From Craspedostauros australis (lineage: Eukaryota > Bacillariophyta > Bacillariophyceae > Mastogloiales > Achnanthaceae): DNA of 64,000 nt. The notes under the pieces are model-generated. The model did no database searches. It worked only from the letters and a program-made list of their open reading frames with translations, and was not told the origin of the DNA. Shown one piece after another: positions 44,176 through 53,840 of this stretch. Position 1 is the first letter of the stretch; every line of letters begins with the position of its first letter. Made by a program: the position numbers and the translations under genes. Where the stretch lies: the NCBI GenBank assembly GCA_026770025.1, contig JAMXDE010000005.1, positions 1,302,001 to 1,366,000 of the forward strand, read 5' to 3'.

Positions 44176-44628
44176 TTACTTGGCCGGATTCAAGGCACGT
44201 CGTGGAAGGAAGTAGCGGTACCGCTCTTCTGGAATTCCGTTGTCGCCGTCCTCTTCTATTCTCTGACGGAAGACCTCCTGGTAGTTGCCATTCTGCAAAT
44301 CCAACTGAATCTCATCGATGCTTATCTGGTGCAGCAAATAGTCTTCATCCAGATCGTTGTCGAAGCTCAGTGGGTTCATGGAACTTGTACTGGCCGTGTC
44401 ATCGTCACCTTCGTCGGCTGTACTTGTAGTGCGGTTTCCCACAATGCTCTTCTTGATCATGATGGGATCATCATCGGCATGACGGCGTACGGAGAGACTC
44501 TGCTTGGATGATGTCTGTCGTTTCTGTGCGATGTCGGGCAGTTCGCACATGCAAATTCCCATGAATAACGACGTTGTCTGATGAAGCAACGTCGTGATGG
44601 CAGACCGGTGGTGTTCGAATGTATACAT
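44176..44628 (-). CDS. small acidic protein of unknown function, possible N-terminal acylation
   Basis: 150 residues if started at the ATG at 44628 (MYTFEHHRSAITTLLHQ). The frame extends upstream to an ATG at 45084, adding 152 Thr/Asn/Ser-rich residues that look like leader sequence. A third ATG at 44559 begins MGICMCELPDIAQKRQ, in which Gly2 with Cys4 and Cys6 fits dual myristoylation and palmitoylation of a membrane-bound protein. The C-terminal half (NPLSFDNDLDEDYLLHQISI-DEIQLDLQNGNYQEVFRQRI then EERYRYFLPRRALNPAK) is the best-structured part, acidic then basic. Not recognised; real gene status rests on the coherent C-terminus. Confidence 0.5.
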   Translation of the reverse strand: MYTFEHHRSAITTLLHQTTSLFMGICMCELPDIAQKRQTSSKQSLSVRRHADDDPIMIKKSIVGNRTTSTADEGDDDTASTSSMNPLSFDNDLDEDYLLHQISIDEIQLDLQNGNYQEVFRQRIEEDGDNGIPEERYRYFLPRRALNPAK

Positions 44629-46303
44629 CTTGGTGTTAGTGGTGCGCGTGGTGATAGTAGTAGTGGTGGCAGTGCTGCTGCTGTTGGTGTCTGCTCTATT
44701 GGGTTGACGTTCAATCGATGGCGTTCGATCGATGGTATTGTTGATCTTGTTGTTGATTGCTCTGTGTTGTTGTTGGCAGTAGTGCAGTGATGGTGTTCGA
44801 TGGTGTTTGATGGAGACGGGGAGACTGTTGCGTCTTGTCTCGCTCTTGGACTTGTGTGCTCCTCTGTCGACTTCTTTTGTTTCCTGTGACGTCTTCGTTG
44901 TTGTGGCTGAGGCCGAGGGTGTTGGCGCGTTCGTTGTTGATGTTTGTGGAGCGTCTGTGATGATGTGCACAAGTGGGATTGTGGGTTGGTTAGCTGGTTG
45001 GCTGATTTGTTGTCTCTTGGGGCTTGGATTTTTGGTAATGCAACAATGTACGCGAAGAGAGTGCTGCGCACTGTGCAGCACCATGGTGCTGTATTCCCCA
45101 TGTATTTTGTGAGTTGGGAGTCTGATTTTGGTGTGCGTTGAGGTTTACCTTTAACGGCCCGACCGTTACCTTGACATAATTGCGATTAGAACTTTACGTT
45201 GAATTTTTGGCACGCAACGAATGGCGTTCAATAGTACGGTCGTCTCTCGTACTGGCACCATGCCCGCGAAAAAGCGCAACTGCGATTTCGGCACAGCCGG
45301 TTGAATGGAGCAGAGCCAAACAAGAAGCACAGGGAAACATAGGAGCGGTGATACCATACGTGTCCACGTGCCACGCATTCGTCACATCTTGCACCTCGTG
45401 TTGTTGCAGAGAAGCAGGACTGCGAGAGAGGCAGAGAGGAGGGGATTGTTGAAGGCAGGCAGGGAACAAGAAGAACAACGAAGACATCACAGAACAAGAC
45501 CTCGCACATTGCTTTTGCCTCGAATTGTTAGCATGGTTGGCTGTTGAAACATCTTCATGACGCTATCCCATTCGTGCTTGATCTCTCCAGAGAGTGAAAC
45601 AGGGAACCAATTCTTGAATGATCGTCGACGATGAGATCCCTCGCGTCCTCTACCTTTCATCGATGTTCCCACGAGCAACTTCAGCCGAAGTTTGGGATTT
45701 CTTGAATCTCTCACGACAACGGGGACGGATCGATAAAACTGGACACACATCATGTGCGGAGCAGAGCAAAGTATGGTATGCTCATTCATTCGTTCGTTCG
45801 TTCATTCATTCGTGTCGGCGAAAGTTCGTATGTGGGAAGCACTGTGGCGCGTAGATTGGCTTCAACTCCATTCGCCATCTGTGTTGTGTGGTTGAACGCA
45901 TGAAGAGAATAAGCATGAAAGGGGAACACACTTGTAACAACAGCTCAGACTGCCAAGTGGATGGAAGAAATGACAAACTGACAACAAGCACGTATTTGTC
46001 GCAATAGCTACACACAGACAGACAAACGTCTGTTTGCTGTGATCGCAAATGATAACCTCGCGGAAACTTCTTCGACCATGGATAAAAGTGAAATACTTCC
46101 GAGGCAGAGTACTCGCAGAGCAGAGTAAGAGTTTATTTGCGTCGTCTTGGTGTGCTTGTAGATTAGAGAGCAGCTCGTAGCCGTAGGAAGGCTCCGATTA
46201 TGTAATCGTGGTTATTGTATGGCATCGCAGGGCATGGTAGTTGGCGTTTGGGGGCACGCATTGCCATCATCAGGATACTACAGTATCGTGGAGCACACCT
46301 CTA
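44629..46303. other. intergenic region between two minus-strand genes
   Basis: About 1.7 kb. The right 1.1 kb is featureless except for an ATTC/GTTC tetranucleotide repeat (45782-45812). The left part is GTTGTTG-rich leader of the small-protein gene and may include its upstream coding extension to 45084. Confidence 0.45.
45782..45812. repeat. (CATT/CGTT)n tetranucleotide repeat
   Basis: TCATTCATTCGTTCGTTCG then TTCATTCATTCG: an imperfect tetranucleotide tract of about 31 bases in intergenic DNA. Confidence 0.8.
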
Positions 46304-48541
46304 TTATCTTGGCACAAAATCGGACTTGGCAGACTTCGGTTTTCTCATCGAGATCTTCTTGGTGTTGCGGAATGCAGCGGGGACGTTGGAATCGCCACCC
46401 GACGATGAACTGGCCTTGGATTGGAACATGTTCATGCGCTCCTTGATGGACAGTGGGGCCTTGGACGATCGAGGTGAATGCGCTGCTTTTGAGGGCGCTG
46501 CGGTGCCCGGCATGGAAGATTGCGCGCGTCGTTTGGGTACAGCAGAACCGACCCGTCCTGACGATCCGACAGATATCCTGGACGATTTCTTCTTGCCATC
46601 GCCGCCGTCGCTGTTGCTCCGAGGTTTTGTTTTGGCGGAGGTTTTGATGGAGTCCGGCTTCTTCCATTTATTCAGCGTGACGCTGACGGGGCTGTCATCC
46701 TCCTCCTCGCTGGTGGAAATGGAGACGTTTTCGCTGGATTGCGATATCGAAGATTCGGACGAGGAGCCGTCGTCATCATCCGATGTCGATTTGGATGGTT
46801 TCAATTTAGCATCCGAAGCATGACCGCCTAATACAACGCGTTTGCCATTCTTGAACACAATTCGTCTGGTCTCCTTGGCGTCGTCGGCTGTTGACGTCGT
46901 CGCCGACGATTTGATGGATTTCGTGGAGGACGTGCTGACGCGCTTTCCATTCTTGAACACAATCTTCTTCGTCGTTGCGGGTGCCGGCAAGTCGCTTTCG
47001 CCGGACGATGTGCTGACGTAGCTCAATCCGCCAGACGATCTGTTGTTCGCGGAATTGCTATTGGCGCTGTTGGAACGGTCCTGCCGTTTGACACGCCTCG
47101 AGTCGGATGCCGACCGCGGTGTTTGCGAACCGGTCCCTGTCGTGGACGCCGCGGATTTGGATGTGGAGTCATCCGATTTCGTGTTGTTGCTGAGATCTCT
47201 GTCCTTGCGGCGCGTTTTCTTCAGATCAGTACCTGACCTTGTTTGCACCAACCCCGAACCGCGCGCAGGAACTCCTCGTGACGGTGACGACGCTGATGGT
47301 TGTGTCGATGCGGCGTCCGTCGCACTCCCCGTTGACTCCTTCTCCTTTTTCCGCACCTTCTTGAGATTCGTGCCGGACCTTGTTTGCACCAACCCGGAAC
47401 CACGTCGAGGCGTTGATCTGGGTGACACAAGAGGCGCAGTTGATGTTGTTGACGATGCTGTAGCGTCGGCAGCAGCGGCGGTGTCGTCGTCATCGTCCGA
47501 CGACGACGGCGTGACACCATTCCTCGTCCCTCTTCTTGATTTCATGGCACCGGCAGAGCACGAGAAGGTCCTTGTTGCTCGGATGGCTGCGTTTGGACGC
47601 GCCCGCGGTTTGGACGATGGAGCAGCCAGCGCAGTGGTGCCCTCGCCGTTGGCATCCTGTTCTGCACGTAGCTGCTCCGCCACCATCGCCATCATGTCGA
47701 CCTTGCCGGAATTGCTCCTGCCCGGCACGATGTCCGATTTTCTGGCGCGCCTCATGCCGTGCAGCGTTCCTGACTTTGTCGCAACTAAACTGGTCCTTGG
47801 CGGCTGGACCTTGTCATCATCACCATCGCCAGTGCCGGACGCCGTTTTGTTATCATCCTCCTTGGCTTTCTTCGCGGCTGCCCGCATACCGTGGAGGGTT
47901 CCCGATTTGGTGGCGACCAACCTCGAACGTCGTGGTGACATGTCCGCGGCGGAAGAGCTGGAGCCACGTTTGATCGGCGATGTGGGTGAGTCGGTCTCAT
48001 CATCCGGCAGCACTATTTCAATATCATCTGCAGAACATGTTCTGCTGACCATCTTTTTGGCATTCTTCGACGACCCCGTCCGTGGCTTCGCTTCGGTCTT
48101 CTCGGTTGAGGGATTGGCTGGGGTGCTGATGGCCCTGCGATCCGTGCGTTGCTTGGGGAGGCTGCCCGACTTGGTGGCCACGAGGCGTTTTCTGCGGTTT
48201 GGGCTCCTGGGAGATTTGAGGTTGTCCACCGACGTCGTGCGTTCCAGCCCTTTCCTCGTTGGGGAGGCGGGGTCCTTGTTGGGTTTGGGTGCCTGCTTGG
48301 TCGATGGTGACTTGCCCTTCTGCTGCTTCTTCTGCTGCTGCAGCAACTGCTCCTTCGTCCATGGCACGGGGTCAACGTCGGGACCGTCCGGAGGGTCCTC
48401 CTCCAAGCCGCATTCGATCATGAAGGCCGTGTGTCGCATCTCGCCGATCTCATCCTCCTGGTAAAAGAGGTCATCGATCAGTTCATCATCCAGCCGCGGG
48501 ACCTCGAACACCAGCGGCGGGTCTTCATTCCACCGAATCAT
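46304..48541 (-). CDS. disordered protein with repeated LVATKSGTLHGMR motif
   Basis: Single exon, 745 residues, ATG at 48541. A short folded-looking N-terminus (WNEDPPLVFEVPRLDDELID then FYQEDEIGEMRHTAFMIECGL, residues 4-46) precedes a long basic Ser/Thr/Lys-rich disordered body. Five copies of one motif are visible: RLVATKSGSLP (about 119), RLVATKSGTLHGMR (207), SLVATKSGTLHGMR (251), GLVQTRSGTNLKKVR (383) and GLVQTRSGTDLKKTR (430). Two copies of a second motif, KKIVFKNGKRV and RRIVFKNGKRV, follow at about 555-595. The end (PLSIKERMNMFQSK then KSAKSDFVPR) is basic. Repeated short basic motifs separated by phospho-acceptor-rich spacers are typical of scaffolds that bind a partner several times. 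The family is unknown to me; the N-terminal segment looks like a conserved algal docking motif, by memory only. Confidence 0.75.
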   Translation of the reverse strand: MIRWNEDPPLVFEVPRLDDELIDDLFYQEDEIGEMRHTAFMIECGLEEDPPDGPDVDPVPWTKEQLLQQQKKQQKGKSPSTKQAPKPNKDPASPTRKGLERTTSVDNLKSPRSPNRRKRLVATKSGSLPKQRTDRRAISTPANPSTEKTEAKPRTGSSKNAKKMVSRTCSADDIEIVLPDDETDSPTSPIKRGSSSSAADMSPRRSRLVATKSGTLHGMRAAAKKAKEDDNKTASGTGDGDDDKVQPPRTSLVATKSGTLHGMRRARKSDIVPGRSNSGKVDMMAMVAEQLRAEQDANGEGTTALAAPSSKPRARPNAAIRATRTFSCSAGAMKSRRGTRNGVTPSSSDDDDDTAAAADATASSTTSTAPLVSPRSTPRRGSGLVQTRSGTNLKKVRKKEKESTGSATDAASTQPSASSPSRGVPARGSGLVQTRSGTDLKKTRRKDRDLSNNTKSDDSTSKSAASTTGTGSQTPRSASDSRRVKRQDRSNSANSNSANNRSSGGLSYVSTSSGESDLPAPATTKKIVFKNGKRVSTSSTKSIKSSATTSTADDAKETRRIVFKNGKRVVLGGHASDAKLKPSKSTSDDDDGSSSESSISQSSENVSISTSEEEDDSPVSVTLNKWKKPDSIKTSAKTKPRSNSDGGDGKKKSSRISVGSSGRVGSAVPKRRAQSSMPGTAAPSKAAHSPRSSKAPLSIKERMNMFQSKASSSSGGDSNVPAAFRNTKKISMRKPKSAKSDFVPR

Positions 48542-50196
48542 GGTCTGCCCTTTCTCTCGATTGGTAAGTTGTTGTCTGCTGTCTGTTGTCTGGTAGTTGT
48601 CACCTGCGAAAAGCGCCTTGCCGACTGCGAATTCGAAAGTGTGGACTGCGAAATGTGGATTGCAAAGTGTCGCTGTTTACCTCGAGCAGCCGTGAATGGA
48701 GACCGGGAGCCTTGTATGCACTGTAATCTTGTGCTCTGATGGGCCTGATGGGCCTGGCGTGTCAAGCCTGAAGCCACGGTGTCGATGGAATTGCGGTCTC
48801 GCTGTGTGACCTTGGCTGGTCTTGGATCAGACAGAGATGATGGACTCTTCAGCAGGGGGACTTTCGAGTCTCCGCCCAACTCGCGATGTCGTGGTCTTTT
48901 TCGCTTCGTTTCGAAGATGGGTTTCCAACCAGACAGCTCCTTTCCTCCCTTGTTGCCTTGTTGCCTTGTCGCCTTGTGTCCGTCTCTATCCGCTCTATCT
49001 CTCCACCTCTCTATTGGTATCCGTCTGTTTGTCTATGGTCTCTATCTATCTCGTTCGCCGTCGTCGCTTTCCCCTCGTCTTGGTAACCAATGCGCAGGCG
49101 GAATGGGTGCTCTGTGGGGATTGGCACGGACTTCACTTCACTTCACCTGCTTTGCTTCGCTATCCTCTGCACTCTGTCCTCTGCACTTCAATCTACTTCG
49201 ACGAGAGACAGGACACAACACCGCTTGGACCTTCCCTTTCCACTCTCTGATGATCCGCAAGCGAACAGATACAAATTCCGTCAGATGCTTGTTTCGCACG
49301 TCCCGCTTCGACCAAGAGGCGATGTTCTTTCTTGCCTTGCTCCGATTTTGGTGATGTTGGCGGCTGGTGATCTGTTTGTTTTTTGCCCGCACGTGCGCTT
49401 TCTTGGTGTGTTGGTGGTTGTTCCGCTCTGCTCGCGGTCCTGTGTGGTATCTCTATGTCTGCCTCTTGTCCCTTTGTGTGTGGGAGCGATCCGCAGCTTT
49501 TCCCGACGACCAAAAAGAACAACACAAAAAGGGACATCGCGCTGCACTTCACTACGCATCGTGTTGCTACACGATCTTTTGCGTCTTCCGACAAGCACAA
49601 GCTAACGACGAAAAAGACCAGCAAAGACTCAGACTTGTTCGTTTTGACATTCGAACATGTCGCAGGGCAATTTACTGGAAATGACCAACTGTACGATTCA
49701 GACGCGATTGGATTTCAGACACACACACGCACGCACACGATGCGAGGCAGAGAAGATTGATTCGTTCGATTAGATTGAGAAAGAAACAACGCGCTTCGCC
49801 AAGCAGACTCGAGCCTTCTCCTCTTTCGATCACGATCAGAAGATGTTGAGCGGCCCTCCTCGCTTGCTGCGGTTTGGTCTTGGTTTGTGTCACTTCAACC
49901 ACACCTGTGACCGTCGATGATGTCGCCGCCCGCGGTGTTGGCGTTGCTGGTGTCGATGCTTGCGCGGCTTCGTCGTTGATGGTATCTTTCGCATTGCTCG
50001 CATCCACCATCATACGAGCTGCGAGTGCTCATACTTCTGCCTCTGCGAGTATCCGTGCACGCACGACCTATGATGTGATCAATCCGCAATCGCATGGGTG
50101 CAAGCAGGAACAAACAAGGCAGAGAGAAGATCCGCGAAGCGAGATGACCAGAGACGCAGCACCCGCACATCTACGCTCACGTCTGCGAACGCCATC
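48542..50196. other. divergent intergenic region, pyrimidine-rich
   Basis: About 1.65 kb between the repeat-protein and glycosyltransferase starts. 48900-49230 is TC-rich (CTCTATCTCTCCACCTCTC). Several open frames of 100-190 codons overlap on both strands but have no recognisable domain. Confidence 0.5.
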
Positions 50197-51867
50197 ATGA
50201 CAGCTCGCCCAGCAGCGATCTCCGAAGAGCAAGGATCGAGGCGGAAGGATGGCGTTGCTGGATCCCAATCACAGAGCCGACCATGGTACCGATTTCGATC
50301 GTTGATCATGCTACTTTGCATCGTACTATTTGCCGTCGTCCAGCTCGTCTACTCCATGCACATCGTCCATTCCATGTTGGATGTCACCGAGCCAACAGCA
50401 ACATCGGCAATAAGGACAATGGCATCACGAGCGACGCTGGCAACAGCGGCAACAACATCAGGATCGGCGCCCACTTCTGCATCTACTTCTGCGTTCACTT
50501 CGTCGACCAACTCTTCGACCACGAGAAAGTACGCATACGCCTTCCTTGTTGCAGGTTGCGATCCTGACAAACCATGGTCCTACAGGAACTACATCTACAA
50601 CATCCTCGTCTCCAAGTTCATCCTTCAGACGCACAGCAGCAACGCCGATGTCATCGTCATGCTCCAGATCTCTAAATACTCCAACCACACCACCCTCACA
50701 GCCAGAGACGAGACATGGCTCCATCGCATGGGCGTCAAGTACATCTACCTCCCCAAGCCTGTCCGTGACAACTTCTACGCTGCGCAAATGGAAAAGTTCC
50801 GCATCCTGCAGCTGCATCACTACTCCCGCGTTCTCTACCTCGATTCCGATGCCATGCCGTTGTGCAACCTCGATTACCTGCTGGAAGCCTCCATCGACGG
50901 CAAGCTGCAGCCCAACGTCATCTTTGCATGGTTCAACGAACCAGCCCATGGTGGCATCTTCCTCTTGGAGCCCGCCGTGTCCCACTATCCCCAAATACAG
51001 GAGATCATTCACAGACGTGAAGAAGAGGCATTGCGATTGCCGTATCCGCATTGGGATCCGGTCGTTGGTTGGGGCACTCCCATACCCAACGATGATCCAT
51101 GGCGTGTCATCCAATCCAAGGACGGATCATGGACAGGGTTGCCAGGATATCCACCATCCGAGCTGTACGACGGCATCAACTGGACATTCCACGGAGACTT
51201 TGCAGATCAAGGTTTGCTTTACTATTGGACCAAGTTCCACAAGCAACAGGTCACCATCATCAACCTCGATGACATGGAGCATTGGGGATCCACTGCTGAT
51301 TCCCACCCTGACTCTCACCTTGGTCATGACACTGGTTTTGGGTTTGGTTTGGGCGCCACCATCTCCAATGCAACAATCACGACAGTCGTTGCAGACAATG
51401 TCGACAGTGGCGGTGGCAAGCACAATGGTCACAAGGAAAGGAAACCCAAGCTGCTGCGAAAAGAAGCGATCGACAAGTCGTCGTGGCTGTGGTCGCAGCA
51501 CAAGACATGCCTCCCAATCGGCATGGAGCACCCCAACCACTATGGTAGCACCCGCCACCCCATGTTCTTGGATCATGCCCCGCATCGGGATTTCATCCAT
51601 TTCAGTGGCGATTCCAAACCGTGGGAATCACCGGCGCCGGTGCCGTTACCAGAATCCATCCAGGATCTCGATTCGTCCAAGGCGTATTGGTATTGGTGTC
51701 TGAGACAAGTCACGCGGCAGCTCAATGTCACCATCCGCAGCTTCGACAAACTGCCGCACAGCCGACGACCTGCGTTGGGACGTTATCCGACCTTCAAATC
51801 GATGAAGAACACGATCGAATCTAAACGGAAACAGCAGCAGCAACAACATCAGCAGCAGGAGAAGTAG
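50197..51867 (+). CDS. type II membrane glycosyltransferase, GT8-like
   Basis: Single exon, 556 residues from the only in-frame ATG (50197). A short cytosolic basic tail is followed by one membrane anchor (FRSLIMLLCIVLFAVVQLVY, about residues 34-53), then a Ser/Thr-rich stem and a catalytic domain facing the Golgi lumen. The start of the domain, KYAYAFLVAGCDPDKPWSYR, then MEKFRILQLHHYSRVLYLDS-DAMPLCNLDYLL, carries the DxD metal/UDP-sugar motif (DSD) in the setting usual for glycogenin-like GT8 enzymes. NEPAHGGIFLLEP and DFADQGLLYYW further match the acceptor and C-terminal Asp/Gln regions of that clan. A 180-residue C-terminal part ends in a Gln/Lys tract. Donor and acceptor sugars cannot be told; a role in glycoprotein or polysaccharide synthesis is inferred. 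Confidence 0.82.
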   Translation: MTARPAAISEEQGSRRKDGVAGSQSQSRPWYRFRSLIMLLCIVLFAVVQLVYSMHIVHSMLDVTEPTATSAIRTMASRATLATAATTSGSAPTSASTSAFTSSTNSSTTRKYAYAFLVAGCDPDKPWSYRNYIYNILVSKFILQTHSSNADVIVMLQISKYSNHTTLTARDETWLHRMGVKYIYLPKPVRDNFYAAQMEKFRILQLHHYSRVLYLDSDAMPLCNLDYLLEASIDGKLQPNVIFAWFNEPAHGGIFLLEPAVSHYPQIQEIIHRREEEALRLPYPHWDPVVGWGTPIPNDDPWRVIQSKDGSWTGLPGYPPSELYDGINWTFHGDFADQGLLYYWTKFHKQQVTIINLDDMEHWGSTADSHPDSHLGHDTGFGFGLGATISNATITTVVADNVDSGGGKHNGHKERKPKLLRKEAIDKSSWLWSQHKTCLPIGMEHPNHYGSTRHPMFLDHAPHRDFIHFSGDSKPWESPAPVPLPESIQDLDSSKAYWYWCLRQVTRQLNVTIRSFDKLPHSRRPALGRYPTFKSMKNTIESKRKQQQQQHQQQEK

Positions 51868-52792
51868 GAACAGGCAAGTGCAGCCATGGAGCAGAGCGCG
51901 CACCGTATTATAGAATAGAACAGAAGGCCAAGAGTAAATGCATTTGTGGATCTGAAGAGTTCTGTGATTCTCCCTACTCGTATTGTGGCGAGTTCACGAC
52001 TGACGGTGACGGGCTTGTTCTTGATACTGCTCGTGGTGTGACTGCTGACACCCGTCCTATTTTGCCCAATGCGGCCACACGCGCGGTGGAACCCCATACA
52101 GCTTGTCAAAGTGTGTGGTAGCGTTAGGGTCCGGCGGGAATGCACACGGCGGACCATCAGGACGGCCCTGCTGGTCGCGATCATTGCCAGAAGTGCCGCC
52201 CATGCTTCTTTGGCTTGCTTGGCGCCGTCACGCGCTTGGACAAATCCACGGTGGTCACCTTCGCCGCGGATTGCAGCTCTAACAACACCTGCCGCTGCGC
52301 AAGCGTGCTGTGATCCTCTTCTCTGGTGTGAGGCAGATGCAGTGGAGAAAGGCGCGTTTTGGCCGAAGAGATACGATCTATAATATAATACGTCATTCAG
52401 CCTCAACCAGGTCTAGATGTGAATCGATAGAGTATCTAGACAGTGCATGTAGACTATTTTCGTTCGTTGAATTTGCCAAGATTCTCGAACGAGAATCACC
52501 AACCACACACGTTCAGCTTCCTCGTTTTGTTCCACCCATCAGTCAATTCCCGTCATTGTTCTTCTGGCGACTGGTGTCAAGGGGAGAGAAAGGGAGGGCA
52601 TCGTCGCAAATGCCTGCATAGTAATAGGTACGTGTCTACTCTGTCCATTTCCATCATCGTTGGTGTCAACAACACATTCTACGAATACTACACTGACAGC
52701 ACAACCATCTCCAGCCACGAGTACGACTACAGCCAGAGTCTCAGCTTCAGCCCCAACTGGAGCCATTGTCAGCAATCACCATCGCAACCAGG
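51868..52792. other. intergenic region between two plus-strand genes
   Basis: About 925 bases. An AT-rich block (TCTATAATATAATACG) lies at about 52377-52391. A possible 5'-UTR intron of the HAD gene runs from a GTACGTG donor near 52628 to a CTCCAG acceptor near 52714. Confidence 0.4.
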
Positions 52793-53665
52793 ATGGAGGC
52801 AAAGCCAACGGCAACCATGGGATCCGGCAACGACAAGACCAACGGTGGCAAAGGCAGCAGCAACCACCGGCCAAGACATGGTAGGTCCGATGGGAAGAAG
52901 CACAGGGGCCACAATCGCAAGGAAAATCGCAAGGACAATCACAAGAAACATCACAACATCAACCACAAAGATAACAACAAGCAGCTTGACGAGCCTGCCT
53001 TCCACATCTTCTGCGACATGGATGGCGTGCTGTGCGACTTCGACCGCGGTGTTCAGGCACTGTGCGGCCAAACACCGGATGAGCTCGACAACCTCAAGGA
53101 GATGTGGAAGGTCGTCGCGCGCAAACGCAACTTCTTCCAGACCTTGGACTGGATGTCGGATGGACAGGAACTGTGGGATGCGCTGCGTGCGATTCGCAAG
53201 GTGGACATCCTAACTGGAGTTCCCAGCAACCAACCCAACCGACATGGCTACTACAAGTCCTTGTGGTGCATTCGGGAGCTTGACCGCGGGTACATCAACC
53301 ATGTGGACATGGCAGCACAACATCCGCAGCGCCACGACATCGTGACGGGACGGAAGCAGGGCCGCAATGTCAACGTCATCTCGTGCTGGTCCAAGTTCAA
53401 GTGGAAGGAATGCAGGCGGCCGACGGACATCCTAATCGATGACCGGCTGTCCGCTCGCGAGCCGTGGGAGCAGGCAGGCGGCATCTTCGTCCATCACACC
53501 TCGACGGCAACGACCTTGGTGGAATTGCGACGGCTGGGCGTTCTCCAACCGCTCCCGGCATCATCGGAACCGGGCCCACAAGCAAATCTTGGTGAACAAC
53601 AAGGCCAAACGCAAGCAGCGCAACAAGTACCAGGTTTGCCGACCGAAACTACACAGCAAGCATAA
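52793..53665 (+). CDS. HAD-superfamily phosphatase with His/Lys/Asn-rich N-terminus
   Basis: Single exon, 290 residues from the ATG at 52793. The first 65 residues are basic and His/Asn-rich (HGRSDGKKHRGHNRKENRK and NHKKHHNINHKDNN) with no targeting signal. The catalytic domain starts at HIFCDMDGVLCDFDRGV (nucleophile and acid Asp of the HAD DxDG motif, about residues 74-78), then KVDILTGVPSNQP (motif II Thr region) and RPTDILIDDRLSAREPWEQA, where the DD pair is the metal-binding motif IV, followed by GGIFVHHTS. The spacing and cap-poor core resemble small HAD nucleotidases or RNA/protein phosphatases. The C-terminus is Gln/Pro-rich. Substrate unknown. It converges with the EP400-like gene 175 bases away. 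Confidence 0.8.
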   Translation: MEAKPTATMGSGNDKTNGGKGSSNHRPRHGRSDGKKHRGHNRKENRKDNHKKHHNINHKDNNKQLDEPAFHIFCDMDGVLCDFDRGVQALCGQTPDELDNLKEMWKVVARKRNFFQTLDWMSDGQELWDALRAIRKVDILTGVPSNQPNRHGYYKSLWCIRELDRGYINHVDMAAQHPQRHDIVTGRKQGRNVNVISCWSKFKWKECRRPTDILIDDRLSAREPWEQAGGIFVHHTSTATTLVELRRLGVLQPLPASSEPGPQANLGEQQGQTQAAQQVPGLPTETTQQA

Positions 53666-53840
53666 GGAAATGTGGGAGAAGCACATGAGGACAACAACAA
53701 CAACAACAACAACGAACAGGGCTTCGTGAGTTCGTCAGGATCAAAAATTGAGAGCTGAGATGTTACTCGTACGTCCTTGTACGCATGGCATCAGATCGGC
53801 TTACGGAGCCGACCATTACCCTGACTTCGGCGAAGCGCCT

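Noticed and set aside
44629-45084. Upstream extension of the small acidic protein to the ATG at 45084
   Set aside because: The added 152 residues are Thr/Asn/Ser/His low complexity, like the untranslated leaders of neighbouring genes. Kept only as an alternative start.
47043-48464. 473-codon open frame antisense to the LVATKSG repeat protein
   Set aside because: Ser/Val/Leu-rich shadow. The minus-strand frame has organised repeats and charge pattern.
48779-49605. Overlapping plus-strand frames (191, 142 and 171 codons)
   Set aside because: Pyrimidine-rich sequence gives Ser/Leu/Phe-rich translations in several frames with no domain; read as 5' flank of the glycosyltransferase.
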